Shown: piece after piece, positions 22,737-33,659 of the stretch
How the letters are laid out: each line of letters starts with the position of its first letter
How positions within the stretch are numbered: the first letter of the stretch is position 1
Source of the DNA: Pholiota molesta
Taxonomy: Eukaryota; Basidiomycota; Agaricomycetes; Agaricales; Strophariaceae
DNA: 64,000 nucleotides
NCBI GenBank assembly: GCA_014925825.1
Contig: JACGCK010000050.1
Coordinates: forward strand, 186,001-250,000
Reading direction: 5' to 3'
Program-made: the position numbers and the translations under genes
The notes under the pieces: generated by a model
Databases searched by the model: none
What the model was told of the DNA's origin: nothing
Seen by the model: only the letters and a program-made list of their open reading frames with translations

Positions 22737-24650
22737 AAAAAAAAAATGCGTAGAGGTCATAGCAGCTGGCTCCAACAGCGTGCTTCCCCCCTGCGCAGTT
22801 ATTCTGTGGAAGGCTGGGCCAGGGTCTCGACTACATGGGCAGGAAGACTGCCGACATATCAAGACGGGAAGGGAAGATTTGGCCGCACACGCGGTGGGCC
22901 TCAACGACGCGCCGGTCGATACCGCGGTACCCCATCCTAGTGGCGCGGATAATACAAAATGCGCAGGAGGCTAGGCGGCAGGGTACTACCAGTCCGCACA
23001 CGCTTCACTGCGCAATTTTGTACTAGTGCCCGCAGGGAGGATGGGGTGCTGATCACGATGGCCGCGTGGATCGTATACGGACACGTCTGGATGGGGGTGA
23101 GAAGGCGCCATGGTCGGGAAGATCAAAGATCATCTTCGTGCGCCTCTTTCAGCCTCTTTCAGCCTCTGTCAGCCGGTTGATAGACGCAGCGCATGTAGGT
23201 GGAGGCGTGCATGTGTAACCGCATGCAGCGTATCCTGTTGCGCAGAGTTCGCCCGTGAAAACAGAGGCTGAGCCGGCGTCTCCCCTGCTACGCGCACCCC
23301 GTGAGGTGGACAGCCACGCAGACTTGGGTCGATGCCCTTGGTCTCAAAAATGGGCTTGGGTCGTGGCCCACAGACCCAGGTGGCACGCACACCACGGCCA
23401 GCAACCATCCTTCTCTATCGAAATTCTGGACACGGATAGAACACAGTGGACTGGCCTGTGGGGCATGGGCTGCATCTCCGTGCGCTATGCGTGATAGATT
23501 TCAGAGTGTCAGGATGGTTTGCGGAGTGGCGTTGTTGCGGATACCGTGGACATGGGATGGGAACGACAACACGCTGATGACGGGAGTAGAACTGAAAGCG
23601 TAGAAGGATGCGCACCTCAAATGTATAGCCCGTAGATGTGTGGCCATCGACGACTACGCAGATCGAGAGCGGGTGCGATCCGGGGGCAAGACTACACTAT
23701 AGCAACATAGAAACAGCGATGGCCAAGTATGTATCCGTGTCCTGGTAAATTCGTCAGCGATAACGCAGTAAGCAGGGAGAAGATGTATTCATACTTCCAT
23801 GCACGAAATGGAGCTCTGTCGAATCTTTTGGGTTCCAGCACAGCGCTGCCCTCGGTCGACTGACGGCGCACTCTGGGATATGTCATAGAAGACGCTGGAT
23901 GCGATATGTTGCTCCCTGCGTCCCCACGATGGAGTATGTACGAGGTTGAAACGAGGCAGAACGAGGCGGTCGGCGGAGCCATGTTGTCGCGTATTTGTAC
24001 TCCCACCGGAAAATACCGGCTTCTCCTCTTCCTTCCTCTTCCTCGACTCTCCACCATCGGCGTATGTGCCCAACTTCCTGCTAGAGATCTCGTCCCCCAG
24101 CGGGTTTCCAACTTGACTCCACTCTATATTACTTAGAGCCCGCCGCTTATATGCACGACAATCCGTGTGGGCACACTACGGCTGCCCTGCGCTCAATTCA
24201 GGTGTAAAAACAAATGTTACCGAAGGTGTGCAACCCGCTACCACTGCTTTCGGTCGCTCTTCATTGTACCAATCCTCCTCGATCCCGTTCTTTATCCCGT
24301 TTAACCTCTTTGATTCGTGATCCATCCCTCATCCTGCCGTACACCGACTCACTTGTATCGTAGCTTCAACCTGCACTCCACTGCATATCATCAGCGCTCT
24401 TTAGGGCCCATGGCGATGGCGGCGTGGTGTTGGTTTCCGCTGTATACTCAAGTGTCTGGGTGTCTGCATTGGGGATGTACGGGTCACTGAATAGCTGCAA
24501 TGATACCTATGTAGAACTCCGATAATATTAGCATTAATGTCGAGCCCATTTCATCGATAACAAGCATGCCCATCTCCACTTTCTGTGCTTTCAAGTTGAG
24601 GGGCCCTAACTCCTCACCCTGGTCTATATCGTAGGCCAGTGATCGAGGAC
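22737..24650 (-). repeat. Dispersed repeat RE1, copy B (inverted)
   Basis: The reverse complement matches copy A (2075-4390) from end to end, apart from a few hundred bases of A (roughly 3650-4240) that are replaced here. With A it forms a 2-kb inverted repeat separated by 18 kb. It sits exactly between the two phosphate-transporter fragments. No conserved reading frame. Confidence 0.78.
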
Positions 24651-24689
24651 ACGCCGCCGCCCTCTTCGTCCCCTTACACCGCCATTTTC

Positions 24690-25415
24690 ACCGTGTGCAA
24701 GATCCTATAAATTCGTTGGGATTGCCGCCCCAGCGCGCTCGCGCTCTGCGCGCTTCTCGCGGATCTCCTGGGCGAGCACCTCATCCGGGGTCACAGCCCT
24801 TCACTTCCGGCAGCAGGAGGGTAAACACTACACGAAAAAAGAAAAAAGAAAGAGAACGGCATCAGCACGCGGTCACCACAACCACAGCACGAGCACGAGC
24901 ACGAGTACGAGCTGAAACACAGAAAAAAAGAGAGCGATCACGCACAAGCCCCAAGCATCCAGCACCCAAAGAAGATCCACAGGATCGCGGGCGTGCCGAT
25001 CCTCTGCGAAAGCGTGTTGAACGCAAGCGCGGAGACGATCGCGCCGACCTTGCCCATCGCCGCGGAGATCCCGTGCGCGAAGGCGCGGAAGCGCGTCGGG
25101 AACACCTCCGCGCGCGGGGTAGCACTGCGCGCACAGAGGATGTAAAGCAGAAGGGGTGGAGCAGAGCAATGTCCGAGCAGAGCAATGTCCGAGCAGAGAG
25201 GGGGGGAAGAGGGGAGGAGGAACGCGTTAGTCGCGGTGATAACGGCGCTGCAATGGAGGCGGAAACACGCACGGAACAGCCCCGCGCGCAGGAGCCCCTG
25301 CACCGTCACGAGGCTGCAGATGAAGCTGCGCCAGCCCTGGTTTGAGAAGATGTACGCGCGCATCGTGCCGTGCCTGCGCATGTTCGCGCGGTCCTGCGGA
25401 AGACGCCAAGGTAGA
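24690..25415 (-). pseudogene. Phosphate:proton symporter (MFS, Pho84-type) fragment 2
   Basis: On the minus strand the first part reads [16 protein letters not shown], matching the mid-protein segment of Pho84-type transporters. A non-coding gap follows, then [38 protein letters not shown] and [10 protein letters not shown], and further on a degraded tail similar to the end of fragment 1. Pieces between the mid segment and the late helices are missing and no start is present, so this is a relic. It shares about 70 bp of downstream flank with fragment 1 (24660-24730 against 21860-21930). The two are thus a tandem duplication now separated by RE1-B. Confidence 0.75.
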
Positions 25416-25419
25416 CAAC

Positions 25420-25620
25420 TAGCAGCCTACATCCAACGAATGCCGGTAGGAGCCTGTGATATAGGCAGGAGGACCCCCTCGTAGTGGAAACTGGAGCCTA
25501 GCATTGGTGAGCGAGAGCCGTCACGGGAAGATCTGCGAGGATGCCTACTTACAAAGCGCTGCGCAGTCGAAGCATAGTGCACAGCGCGAGACAAGATGAC
25601 TAGGATGAGAGGGTTCAGGG
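25420..25620 (+). repeat. RE3/zeta-type repeat fragment
   Basis: Direct match to 51915-52120 (shared ggtgagcgagagccgtca and catagtgcacagc). No gene. It lies immediately beyond the upstream end of phosphate-transporter fragment 2 and so marks a breakpoint of that gene. Confidence 0.65.
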
Positions 25621-28260
25621 TGCAGGTTGCGGGTCCCCACAGGTACCTCGCAGATACACCTGCGAGTACCTGTGCTGCCGCCGAAAGGGAGGCCCCACCG
25701 GATACATCTGTACGCCGCCGACGCTGCTTTACGAGCAGCGTCTTTGCGCGTACAGATGGTAGAGGTGGCGCGCATACTCTCCCTCCCGTGGCGCGCACGG
25801 ACCGTGTCGGGAACGATGTGCAGCGCGCCGCGGAAGCGCATCCCGGGTCCGCGTGCGTCACGACGCGTGCCACGACGCGCGCCAGGTCTTCCCGTTGGTG
25901 CCGCGCATGTTTGTTGGTTGCTGCGCCTCACGGACACACGTGTGGGTATGCGGTGTGTTGAGGTGGGCAGGGGCAACCGAGAGGCCTCCGAGTCAGTGAG
26001 GCGGGCGGGCGGACGTGGCGGACGAGAGCGGTGGGGAGGGTATGGGCGCGTGAAGGCCGTACATACTCGCAAGCGGTGGCCGACGGAGACGGCACATCCA
26101 GGAGGCGCTGACATAGGCAACGGTCATGTTAGTAAACAGCAGTGGCGGAAGAGGGGGGAAACGCACCTACGAGATGGGCAGTACGACGCGTCAGCCCATC
26201 TCTCGCACCCTCTTGGGGCCACGGTCAGCCTTCTCCCTACTTCTCGAGGCCGAATGCTGGCGCGGCTTCGTGGGCGCGGGAATCGAGGTGGGCCGATCTT
26301 GTGAACACGATAGTGCGAGGGCGAGGCGGCTTGTGGTGCTGGCACAACGCGAGGTGAGGTGCAGGTCGTGAGTGCTGCCGCGGGCCGGGCGACACGAGGG
26401 GAGACCGACGTGGCAAGTCGACGTCGGCGTAGTGAGTCAGTTTGGGTAGGTAGAGGCAACATGCGTGCGGTGAGCTGACTTGAATGCGGCAAGTTAACGT
26501 GTGCACGGTGAGTTGACGTGGAAGAGATGGGGCGCGTCGCAGCGGGCGGGGTGAGTCGGAGTGGTGAGGGCGGTGCGCAGAGCAGTTGGTGCCAGTGGTG
26601 CGGTGGACAGCGCAATTCTCATCAGCTTGAAGAGCAGACGTACTTCCAGGTGCCGTCGTGCATCCAAGCGGCGGCCACACGTATGCGGAGTAGTATCAGG
26701 TTGGGTTGTGCGTTGGGGACGAGATTCAGGAGCGGAAGGAAGATAATGCCGAACCGCCGGAGGCCGGCATCCCAATTCGGATACAAATATACGACAACAT
26801 TTCCGCCAGATCTTGACTTGACTTGTCTTTCTCTCTGTGTGTATGTCGTCCTCCTCAACGATTTTCCAGATCTCAGAGCTCTCATACATATCCCCTGCCA
26901 CGCATTATTGACAAGGCCACCACTCCGATGGCGCCCTCCTCTACAAACGGCCTATTCCCTCTATTTCCATTCCAGCGGAATTTAGTGATTACTTGCTTCG
27001 GTCAAGCAAGTCAAGCAATATCCATGGTCAACGATGGGGAAGATCCAAGGACCCCTGAAGTAAATGTGCTTAGTGAAGGTGCGCGATCTGATCCTCTATC
27101 TGGACACTCCCAGCATCGCTGTCACGATTACCGTCTTTCCTTTTCTACTCTGCATCAGCGAGTGCCGACAAATCCGATTCTCATGCGCACAGTAGCGGTC
27201 CCTACGACGTGCAGCCAGAGCGCCGGCTGGCGCCTGCTCCTCTATGTTATTATCCAGGCAGGCGGGGTGGATGCGCTCGATGGCGACAGTGTGTCGAAAT
27301 CTTTTCTACGTGGCATGTAGCAAGGGTAGACACAGAAACAGTTGCTAGTGTTGGAGCTGGTGTTGGAGGTGCACCTACGTCCGAATAGGAGGATGCACTG
27401 CACGTTGGGGTGTTTATGGTTAGCACGATCATGATGGATGTCCTCCGGGCTGGTTCGCAGGGCGGTGAAGGGAGTGGATGGGGGGCCGAACAATTTGAGA
27501 TGCGTGCTTGGGCTGATCGCGCATCCATGCATAGGCACGCGGAGCACCAATCACAGAGACTGCTCGCTCTCGCGCCTAAGCATTGTCCTGGCTTCGAAGA
27601 TCTGTGCGCATCTGCTCATCCGTGCTAGGATGAACGCCATTTCCAGGAAACCTCCGTTCTCCCTTATCCTGCCTTGGTTCCTGCGTCATTCGCCATTTTT
27701 CGTCTTTGTCTTTACCCCCCATCTTCCGCCCGCGCCTTTTATTCTCGGCCCTGACGACCCAATGCTCTCCGCATTGGACTTGCCTAGCCCACGTGGCGCC
27801 TGTCCCGCCCACCGGCCTCCGCTGGCGAGAGAACTGCGCAAGTGAGCGGAGTGCACCCTGCGTTTCGGCGGGGCGGCTGCTAGCCTGCGCTGTGCGTTTT
27901 TTGTTTTGTTGGGAGCCGGGGCCGGGCATGCTTGCCTGGCTTAGCAGTAGCAACTTCAAGGAGTGTGGTGGTCCCATCTGAATCGTCTTCATGACAGAAG
28001 AATGAAGACGGTGAGGGATGTCGTGTGCGATTTTGTTGTCTGTAATGACGCACTCATGATGGGTCTTCATCGTCCCGCAGTTTACCTTGTGTTGGGGATG
28101 CATCGGTGATTTTTTCGCGTCTATTTCTCACTTCGCGAAACCGCTGAGACTACTTACCTAGGTCGGTTCTTCGTCTCTACGCGCAGAGCAATATCGCGTG
28201 ATCGCATCTCGAATTATACGGAGCATTTCCTTTCCTATACTTAATAGCGAAGGTGCGTGG
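25620..28260. other. Gene-free stretch, very GC-rich then mixed
   Basis: Long open frames on both strands at 25600-26650 come from high GC content and lack domains. A short RE1-like fragment lies at 26740-26800 (cggatacaaatatacgacaaca). I see no supported gene between 26850 and 28260; a run of open frame at 26823-27320 has no recognisable motif. Confidence 0.4.
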
Positions 28261-28283
28261 CCTGCTGATCTTGATCTTCATTG

Positions 28284-28313
28284 ACACCACCACCACCACC
28301 ACCACCACCACCA
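28284..28313. repeat. (CAC)n microsatellite, about 9-10 units
   Basis: Uninterrupted CAC trinucleotide repeat directly before the tandem repeat at 28310. It does not lie in a supported reading frame. Confidence 0.9.
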
Positions 28314-28755
28314 TCTTCCCTTCCTTGCCCGCCGTCAGAGACACTCGCATCGTACACTCCCCACCCACTAGGACATTCAGGTGCCACTTCGCCACGGCGT
28401 GCGGCCACCGACTGCGCCGCCGCTCTGCGTATGCACCTGATAATTGTTTGGAACGCCTGATGTGGATGGGGAACAGTGCGTGCGCTGTGCGCTGGCGCGT
28501 CGCCCCACTTCTGGATTGGATGGAGATCGTCTTCGGTTCTGAATCTTCCTTGCCCGCCGTCAGTTGCACTCGCAGGGCAGGACTCCCCGCGCATCCGGTG
28601 ATTCGTCCGTTCAGGTGCTCAACGCAATGGGCGTGCGGCCGATGGCTGAGCCGTCGCTCGGCGTGTGCACCTGTCCATTGATCCGATGTGATGTGAGTGG
28701 GGAACAATGCGTGCGCCGTGCGCTGGCGTCACGCCACTTCTGGATGGAGACCGAC
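28310..28755 (+). repeat. Two-unit tandem repeat, about 235 bp per unit, diverged
   Basis: Unit 1 starts near 28320 and unit 2 near 28547, both with cttccttgcccgccgtcag. Both continue through a shared gtgcggcc...gatg and end with cgccacttctggatgga. Unit 2 is shorter by about 20 bp. No gene recognised. Confidence 0.75.
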
Positions 28756-28759
28756 GTAT

Positions 28760-30100
28760 GTACGTCGGCGTTGCGTGTACGGTGATGGATAATGGCAAGT
28801 ATTCGTTGGCGCTTTTGAGCTACATATCTGTGTTGGCGAGTTCGTTGGGTGGTCAAGGGGGGATCCGGAGTTGTAGGCACACTTGGGGTGAGTGGATTTG
28901 CGCTGCACCACCTACGTCTCACTAACGACACGCGTAAGGCATTGCGGTACGTTTGCTTGCATGCTCATGGCTGCGCATGTGCGTATTCGAGCATTCCGCA
29001 GTTATCGAGCCCGCACGATGCACGCCGTTTGCGTACACTGACATCGTCGTCGCGTCGAGTGCGTTTGGCCTACTGCGTGTCTCTAATCTACCCCGGTGGT
29101 CGTGGAAGATGCCCAGGAACTTACCTCAGAGGTCGTAAGGGATGCTGACATTGTCCATCCCAGAACCCACCTCGCATCCGTCGACCGATCTCGAGGCGCC
29201 GTCGCCATCGGCCTCTATGTACCATCCGCAAGGAGTGCCAATACGTGGCACGGTGCTTGGTCACCGGCCCGGGAGCCTGTGCCTTCGATGTTTTACGATG
29301 ATCACCCTTTGATCATCCGTCAAGGGTTTATAACCCAGTGCATCGTGGTCCAGACGGACGTCTTCGGTACCCTGCTTAAGGTACATTGTCACGATGTCAT
29401 CGTTATACAGTTGAGTCATTATTTGGTCATTATTCTTGTACAGCTCGTCGTTCGTTGCACGTTCGTCGTGAATGCATAATTACAGTACAGATTTTGCTAT
29501 ACAGACTAAGAACACATTCTTGAGATGGCCCAAAGTCCTTGAAGATGCTACTTGGAAAACCGTATAAACAAAAAGGTACGCGTAAGCGATTTAGTATGAG
29601 GAACCTAAGAGAAACCCCAGCTTCGACAAAGTATCAACCCAGCAGGCGGATCGTGTGGATGCCTGGTTCCGCACCCAAGTTCTGTGCACGCTATTTTCTA
29701 AGCGACTGGCCTTTGCCTCGTCTTTTCCTCTCTCTGTGGGCGCATGGTGGCTGGGTGAATACAGCGGGCACGCCCTCGCGCATGTATCGTGTGCGCCGCG
29801 CATGCCTGCAGGTCTTCTTCACCTTCGGTTTGAGGACCCCCGCTGATGTCCGTCGCTACGCCTCCCAGCGCGCTTTCCATTCGCGCCCTAACCGTGCGCC
29901 TTCGCGCACGCTGGGATGCGCAATTTTGCGCGATGATCGCCGCGCTTGCGTTCAATGCGCGCTGGCAGCGGGTCGTATGGACGGTTGTGGCGTGCTGTAT
30001 GTCTCCTCTTTTCGTTACACAATCTAAAAGTAGTTGGCGCTATATCATACAGGTGAGGCTATATATGTATGTACTACGCTCGTTATTATTAGCAGGGTAA
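28760..30100. other. Gene-free stretch downstream of the NACHT gene
   Basis: An open frame of 162 codons at 29539-30027 has no domain and no homologue in the window, so I do not call it a gene. A short perfect hairpin (CGTGCGC/GCGCACG) sits near 29900. Otherwise I see nothing. Confidence 0.4.
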
Positions 30101-30108
30101 AGCGATGT

Positions 30109-32012
30109 TCACAAATGGTCTGTCAAGCTCTGAATAGTTGCTGTTACATAATCTGAAAGCGGGAGAAATTTGCGCAGATCCTTATACACTCTCGCTTTTT
30201 TCCGTTCCTTCTCGTGCAACGATGCCCACCATTCGGCGATCTTTGGCCCAAAGATCTCCAAAAAATGGCGACGCACCGCGCGCCCACCTTCAAGGTTCTG
30301 ATGGGGGATTAATGACTCGAATCAGCGCTGAAGATTCAGAATAGAGAAAAGTGCGTACCAAACGGTGTAAACACTTCAGAAACTCCGCGCATGTTTCATG
30401 GGTCATGGCTCCGGCACGTCCACCGTCGTAGATTGACTCGCTAAAATTCAGCAGTGCCAGCCGAAGTTCCTCTGAGGGTTTTGCCTCTTTCAACAGACGA
30501 AGAATCGGGCGATAACGTCCGTAAAACGTCCAACGGCGTGTCGGCGTCTTGAGCAGTACACACAACAGCCGTGTAGTAGACACATCACCGCTGATGTGAT
30601 AGATTCCAGAGCGGCTTTTGTCGAGGAGGAAATCAGGGAGTGAGGCGTGAAGAAATTTTATGTTGACACTGGGAGAGCCGCGACGCGGGCAAACGATCAC
30701 GGACCTAAGATCAGCCAACAATATCTCTACCTCCCCAATCGTGTAGTCGAAGATTCCTTCGATCTCGGGGATATCTGTTACTTCGTGAAGTAAAATATAT
30801 GCTAGAATGTCGAGGACCTTGTCAAGGGCTTTAACTTGCGAGAAAATGTATTGATAGAGGGCGTCCAGATTAGCAAATGGATTGCCATCGGATGGTGATC
30901 GCGAGCGTAGACCATTGAATAGATCAAGTTGAGTAGCAGGGCTAGCGTATGGGGATGATATAAAGCCGATAACTACCGAAGCATAGATGAATTGTCCTGA
31001 CGATTTTTTGACGATTTCTTCGACCATAGCAGACTCCGGCCAACTCTCATCGAGCAGATGTCGATACGAGTGGTTCTGTTTTATGTTGCTGAACTTGTCA
31101 TCGAGGAAACGTCGAATGTCGTCTGACACCATCTGAACGTCATCGAGTCGGAGGGTAGCAAGTATTTTACCGGGGACGTCCTGTTTGAATGCCATTTCAA
31201 GGTGTGACTCTTGACGACTGGCAATGAGAAAGATAACAGGGAGTTTGTTATCGCGTAAAATATTGCCAAAGGCTTTAATCAGGAGCGATTGGGCCTCGCG
31301 ATCCAGACATTCGTCAAGACCATCGATAACAATGGCAAACAGCAGCCTTTCGAGGTGAGGCATGCGAAGGAGAGGCTGTACGACGAGTTGTTGGAATTGA
31401 GATTCCAGGGATTGCTCGAAGATCAATGGATCGCGCTTAATGATCTTGAGAATGTCGTCCTTGACTTCCGGGATAACTTTAATCAGCTGGTATACTATAG
31501 TCCCAACTAAGCGGTCTAACGTATTCCTCTCCGGATCTGTGCGGAATAGAAAAAAGCTGGCAAGGGGTATTCCTGCCTTCGCGCAACGCTCGGCAATGGA
31601 CTGCAAGATTGCGGACTTTCCAGCACCAGCGGCACCATTGAGCCAGAAAATCCACTCATCTCGTTCCTCGGAGTTGACAATCCACTCGAATATGCTCTCA
31701 AGAATTACCTCCCGGGTCTTTGGATGGCATTTCGGAGGGTCGAGACGCTCGGATGAGTCATGAGAAGCTGAAGGGGCGACCCGCCTTTGAAGTTCAGAGA
31801 ACCCGATTTCTGCAAGACGTGAAGATTAATACATAGTGGCCTCTTTGTTCCTTGATTTTCTTCTCTTCAAAATCGTGCTTACCTTGGTCGCTCTGCGATT
31901 GGCTGAAACTCTGGACAACAAATGTACCTCCGGTGACGAAGTTGTTGTCGCCAAACATATGTGCAATATGTGCAGGTTCGTCGTCATAAAGTGGTTCTTG
32001 AGTGTGAGACAT
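30109..32012 (-). CDS. NACHT-domain NTPase (fungal NLR-like), three exons
   Basis: Signal-transducing P-loop NTPase of the STAND class; fungal members act in non-self recognition and programmed cell death. Inferred exons are 32012-31883, 31809-30359 and 30297-30109 (minus), phases matching, 589 residues. Residues 1-44 carry a short N-terminal motif (FGDNNFVTGGTFVV) of the type seen ahead of NACHT domains in agaricomycete NLRs. The NACHT domain follows: CHPKTRE just before it, Walker A GAAGAGKS (102-109), Walker B LLFAIVIDGLDEC (about 198-211) and IFLIASRQE (sensor region). A helical region follows. There are no WD40, ankyrin or TPR repeats; the protein ends at EWW...TDHL, which is usual for the short NWD2-like members. 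The third exon was added because splicing at 30359/30297 keeps a long in-frame tail; without it the protein ends 30 residues after the junction. Divergently transcribed from the GTPase at 32609. Confidence 0.88.
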
Positions 32013-32074
32013 TGAAGCTCCTTCGATTCTTGTAGAATGTCAAGTAAAAATCGGAGGATTTTAGCAATGACAAG

Positions 32075-32240
32075 TCATGGCTGCGTATAGCTGACACTCG
32101 TTGCACCGTGTTGTACATGAGGCACTCCGCAAGCTTTCAACATCTTGGCAGCTCAGCCTCATGGCTACGTATGGCTGACACATGTTGCACCGTATTGCAC
32201 ACGAGGCATTCCGAAAGCTTGCAGCATTGTGTGGACTTAG
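32075..32240 (+). repeat. Two-unit tandem repeat (about 84 bp) in the divergent promoter
   Basis: Units start at 32075 and 32159 with tcatggct(g/a)cgtat and share gttgcaccgt.ttg.aca..., then aagctt.ca. They lie between the start codons of the NACHT gene (32012) and the GTPase gene (32609), so they could hold regulatory sites for either. Divergence between units is about one base in eight, judged by eye. Confidence 0.8.
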
Positions 32241-32608
32241 CCTTGATTCATAAACGCATTTGTCATTGTTGCCTCGCACCATTGGGACCAGTAAGGCGTG
32301 CACTACGGATGGTTCAAGGAATGTGTAACGCGGCTGGTCAGCCTGTTGAATTTATTTTCCCTCATGTTTCAGGATCGAATACACAGAATCCAATGACCGT
32401 GATTATCTCTTCTGTTTCTCCTGTTCCACACGATTTACCATTTACATCGTTTCTTCACCCTCCTCACTTTATATGCATACCAGAATCATCAACTTTCTCA
32501 GCAGGAAGACGCAAACATCGAGCAATATAGTTCCCAATGATGCGATACCTTTGATTATGTTTGTGGCTCAATTTATTTGTTTTTTTTCACCATCTAACTG
32601 TATCATGA

Positions 32609-33320
32609 ATGACTCGTAGAATATTGGGAGATAGCGGGCTTGGGAAGAGCACAGTACGCCCGGTTAGTTGTATCGCTGGTCTAGCTGACGGTTTAGCTAG
32701 TTTGTTACCGTAGCTGGCTCAGCGTCTGATATCGGTGACAAAGCCCCAATCGGGCACAGCCTTACAGAGTGCACGACAATCCCACAGGAATACATTGTCC
32801 GCCATCCAAACAAGCCTGAGATTTTTGTGCGGCTTATCGACACGCCAGGGTTGGACTATACCATGGAAAATTCGCACAGAGGTAGCGAGGATATTACTGT
32901 GGATTGGCTTAAAACCTTGTAAGCCAATAAATTCATTTCTGGTATTCGTAATTAGTTGATATCTGCACTAGGCCAAATGCAAGGCTTACAGGCATCTTGG
33001 TGTTGCATTGTGGGAGATCCACCAGATACAGAGACACGATGGCCGTGCATCTGATGCACAGAGACCCTGTCTGCGTAGGGGTGATCCCAACGTCTGTTAA
33101 GGGCCGGGACTATACACAAATTTTAGGATTTTATTCTGGATTATTCGGTAGCCGGGTAAAGCTGTTCGAAACTACTCTCGTTTCAGCTTGGGATATCCTC
33201 GACGGTGTATGCGCAGGTGCCCCGATTAACAGGACAACACATCAGCTTGCAGAAGAAATCACAAAAGCAAGAGCGACGCTCGAAGAAAGTATTCAAAAAA
33301 TCCGCCGAGGTGGTGCATAA
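32609..33320 (+). CDS. AIG1/IAN-type P-loop GTPase, three exons
   Basis: Predicted GTP-binding protein of the AIG1/GIMAP-like (TRAFAC) group common in mushroom genomes. Inferred exons are 32609-32653, 32701-32918 and 32972-33320, with introns of 47 and 53 bp, phases 0 and 2, giving 203 residues. Motifs are Walker A/G1 GDSGLGKST (residues 7-15), the TECTT-containing switch I region (about 37-41), and G3 DTPGLDY (62-68). An expected TGILVLH strand follows. A clear G4 (N/T)KxD motif is missing; the position reads VGVIPTSVKG. The C-terminal 60 residues are helical and charged. The start gives only six residues before the P-loop, which is short, so an upstream exon may be missed. Its head-to-head position with a NACHT NTPase suggests co-regulation. 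No transmembrane segment. Confidence 0.78.
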
Positions 33321-33659
33321 ATTATTCTAGTCTCCGACTGTGGTGCGGAAGGCGAGTATAGTTTTCTCTGCAATTGACGTTGATTTTTACGTCGATCTTA
33401 CTTTTCGCACTCGTTCGTAACCCATAGATTGAAGAGAGCCTCGAAATACCAACACTTACTTACTGTCTAGCACGGTCGATTCTTGTATTACCCTTCACAG
33501 ACATTATTGTTCTTATCGCGTCGATTCGCGGGTGGGACCTAATTTCTCTAGTATTTTCTTAACCGACAGCTCATAAGCTTTCAACTGAACTTTCCATTGC
33601 TCCTGTATCAATAAATTTGATCTTTGTAAGCCGTAAAAAGCGGCGGCAAAAACGGGCAG

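Noticed and set aside
25627..26304. Open frame of 225 codons in GC-rich DNA
   Set aside because: Both strands are open here with arginine/alanine-rich translations and no motif, typical of GC-rich non-coding sequence.
28284..28313. Short regular repeats considered as a CRISPR-like array
   Set aside because: A plain trinucleotide microsatellite without spacers in a eukaryotic genome.
29539..30027. Open frame of 162 codons between the tandem repeat and the NACHT gene
   Set aside because: No domain, no conserved copy, and composition like neighbouring non-coding DNA.
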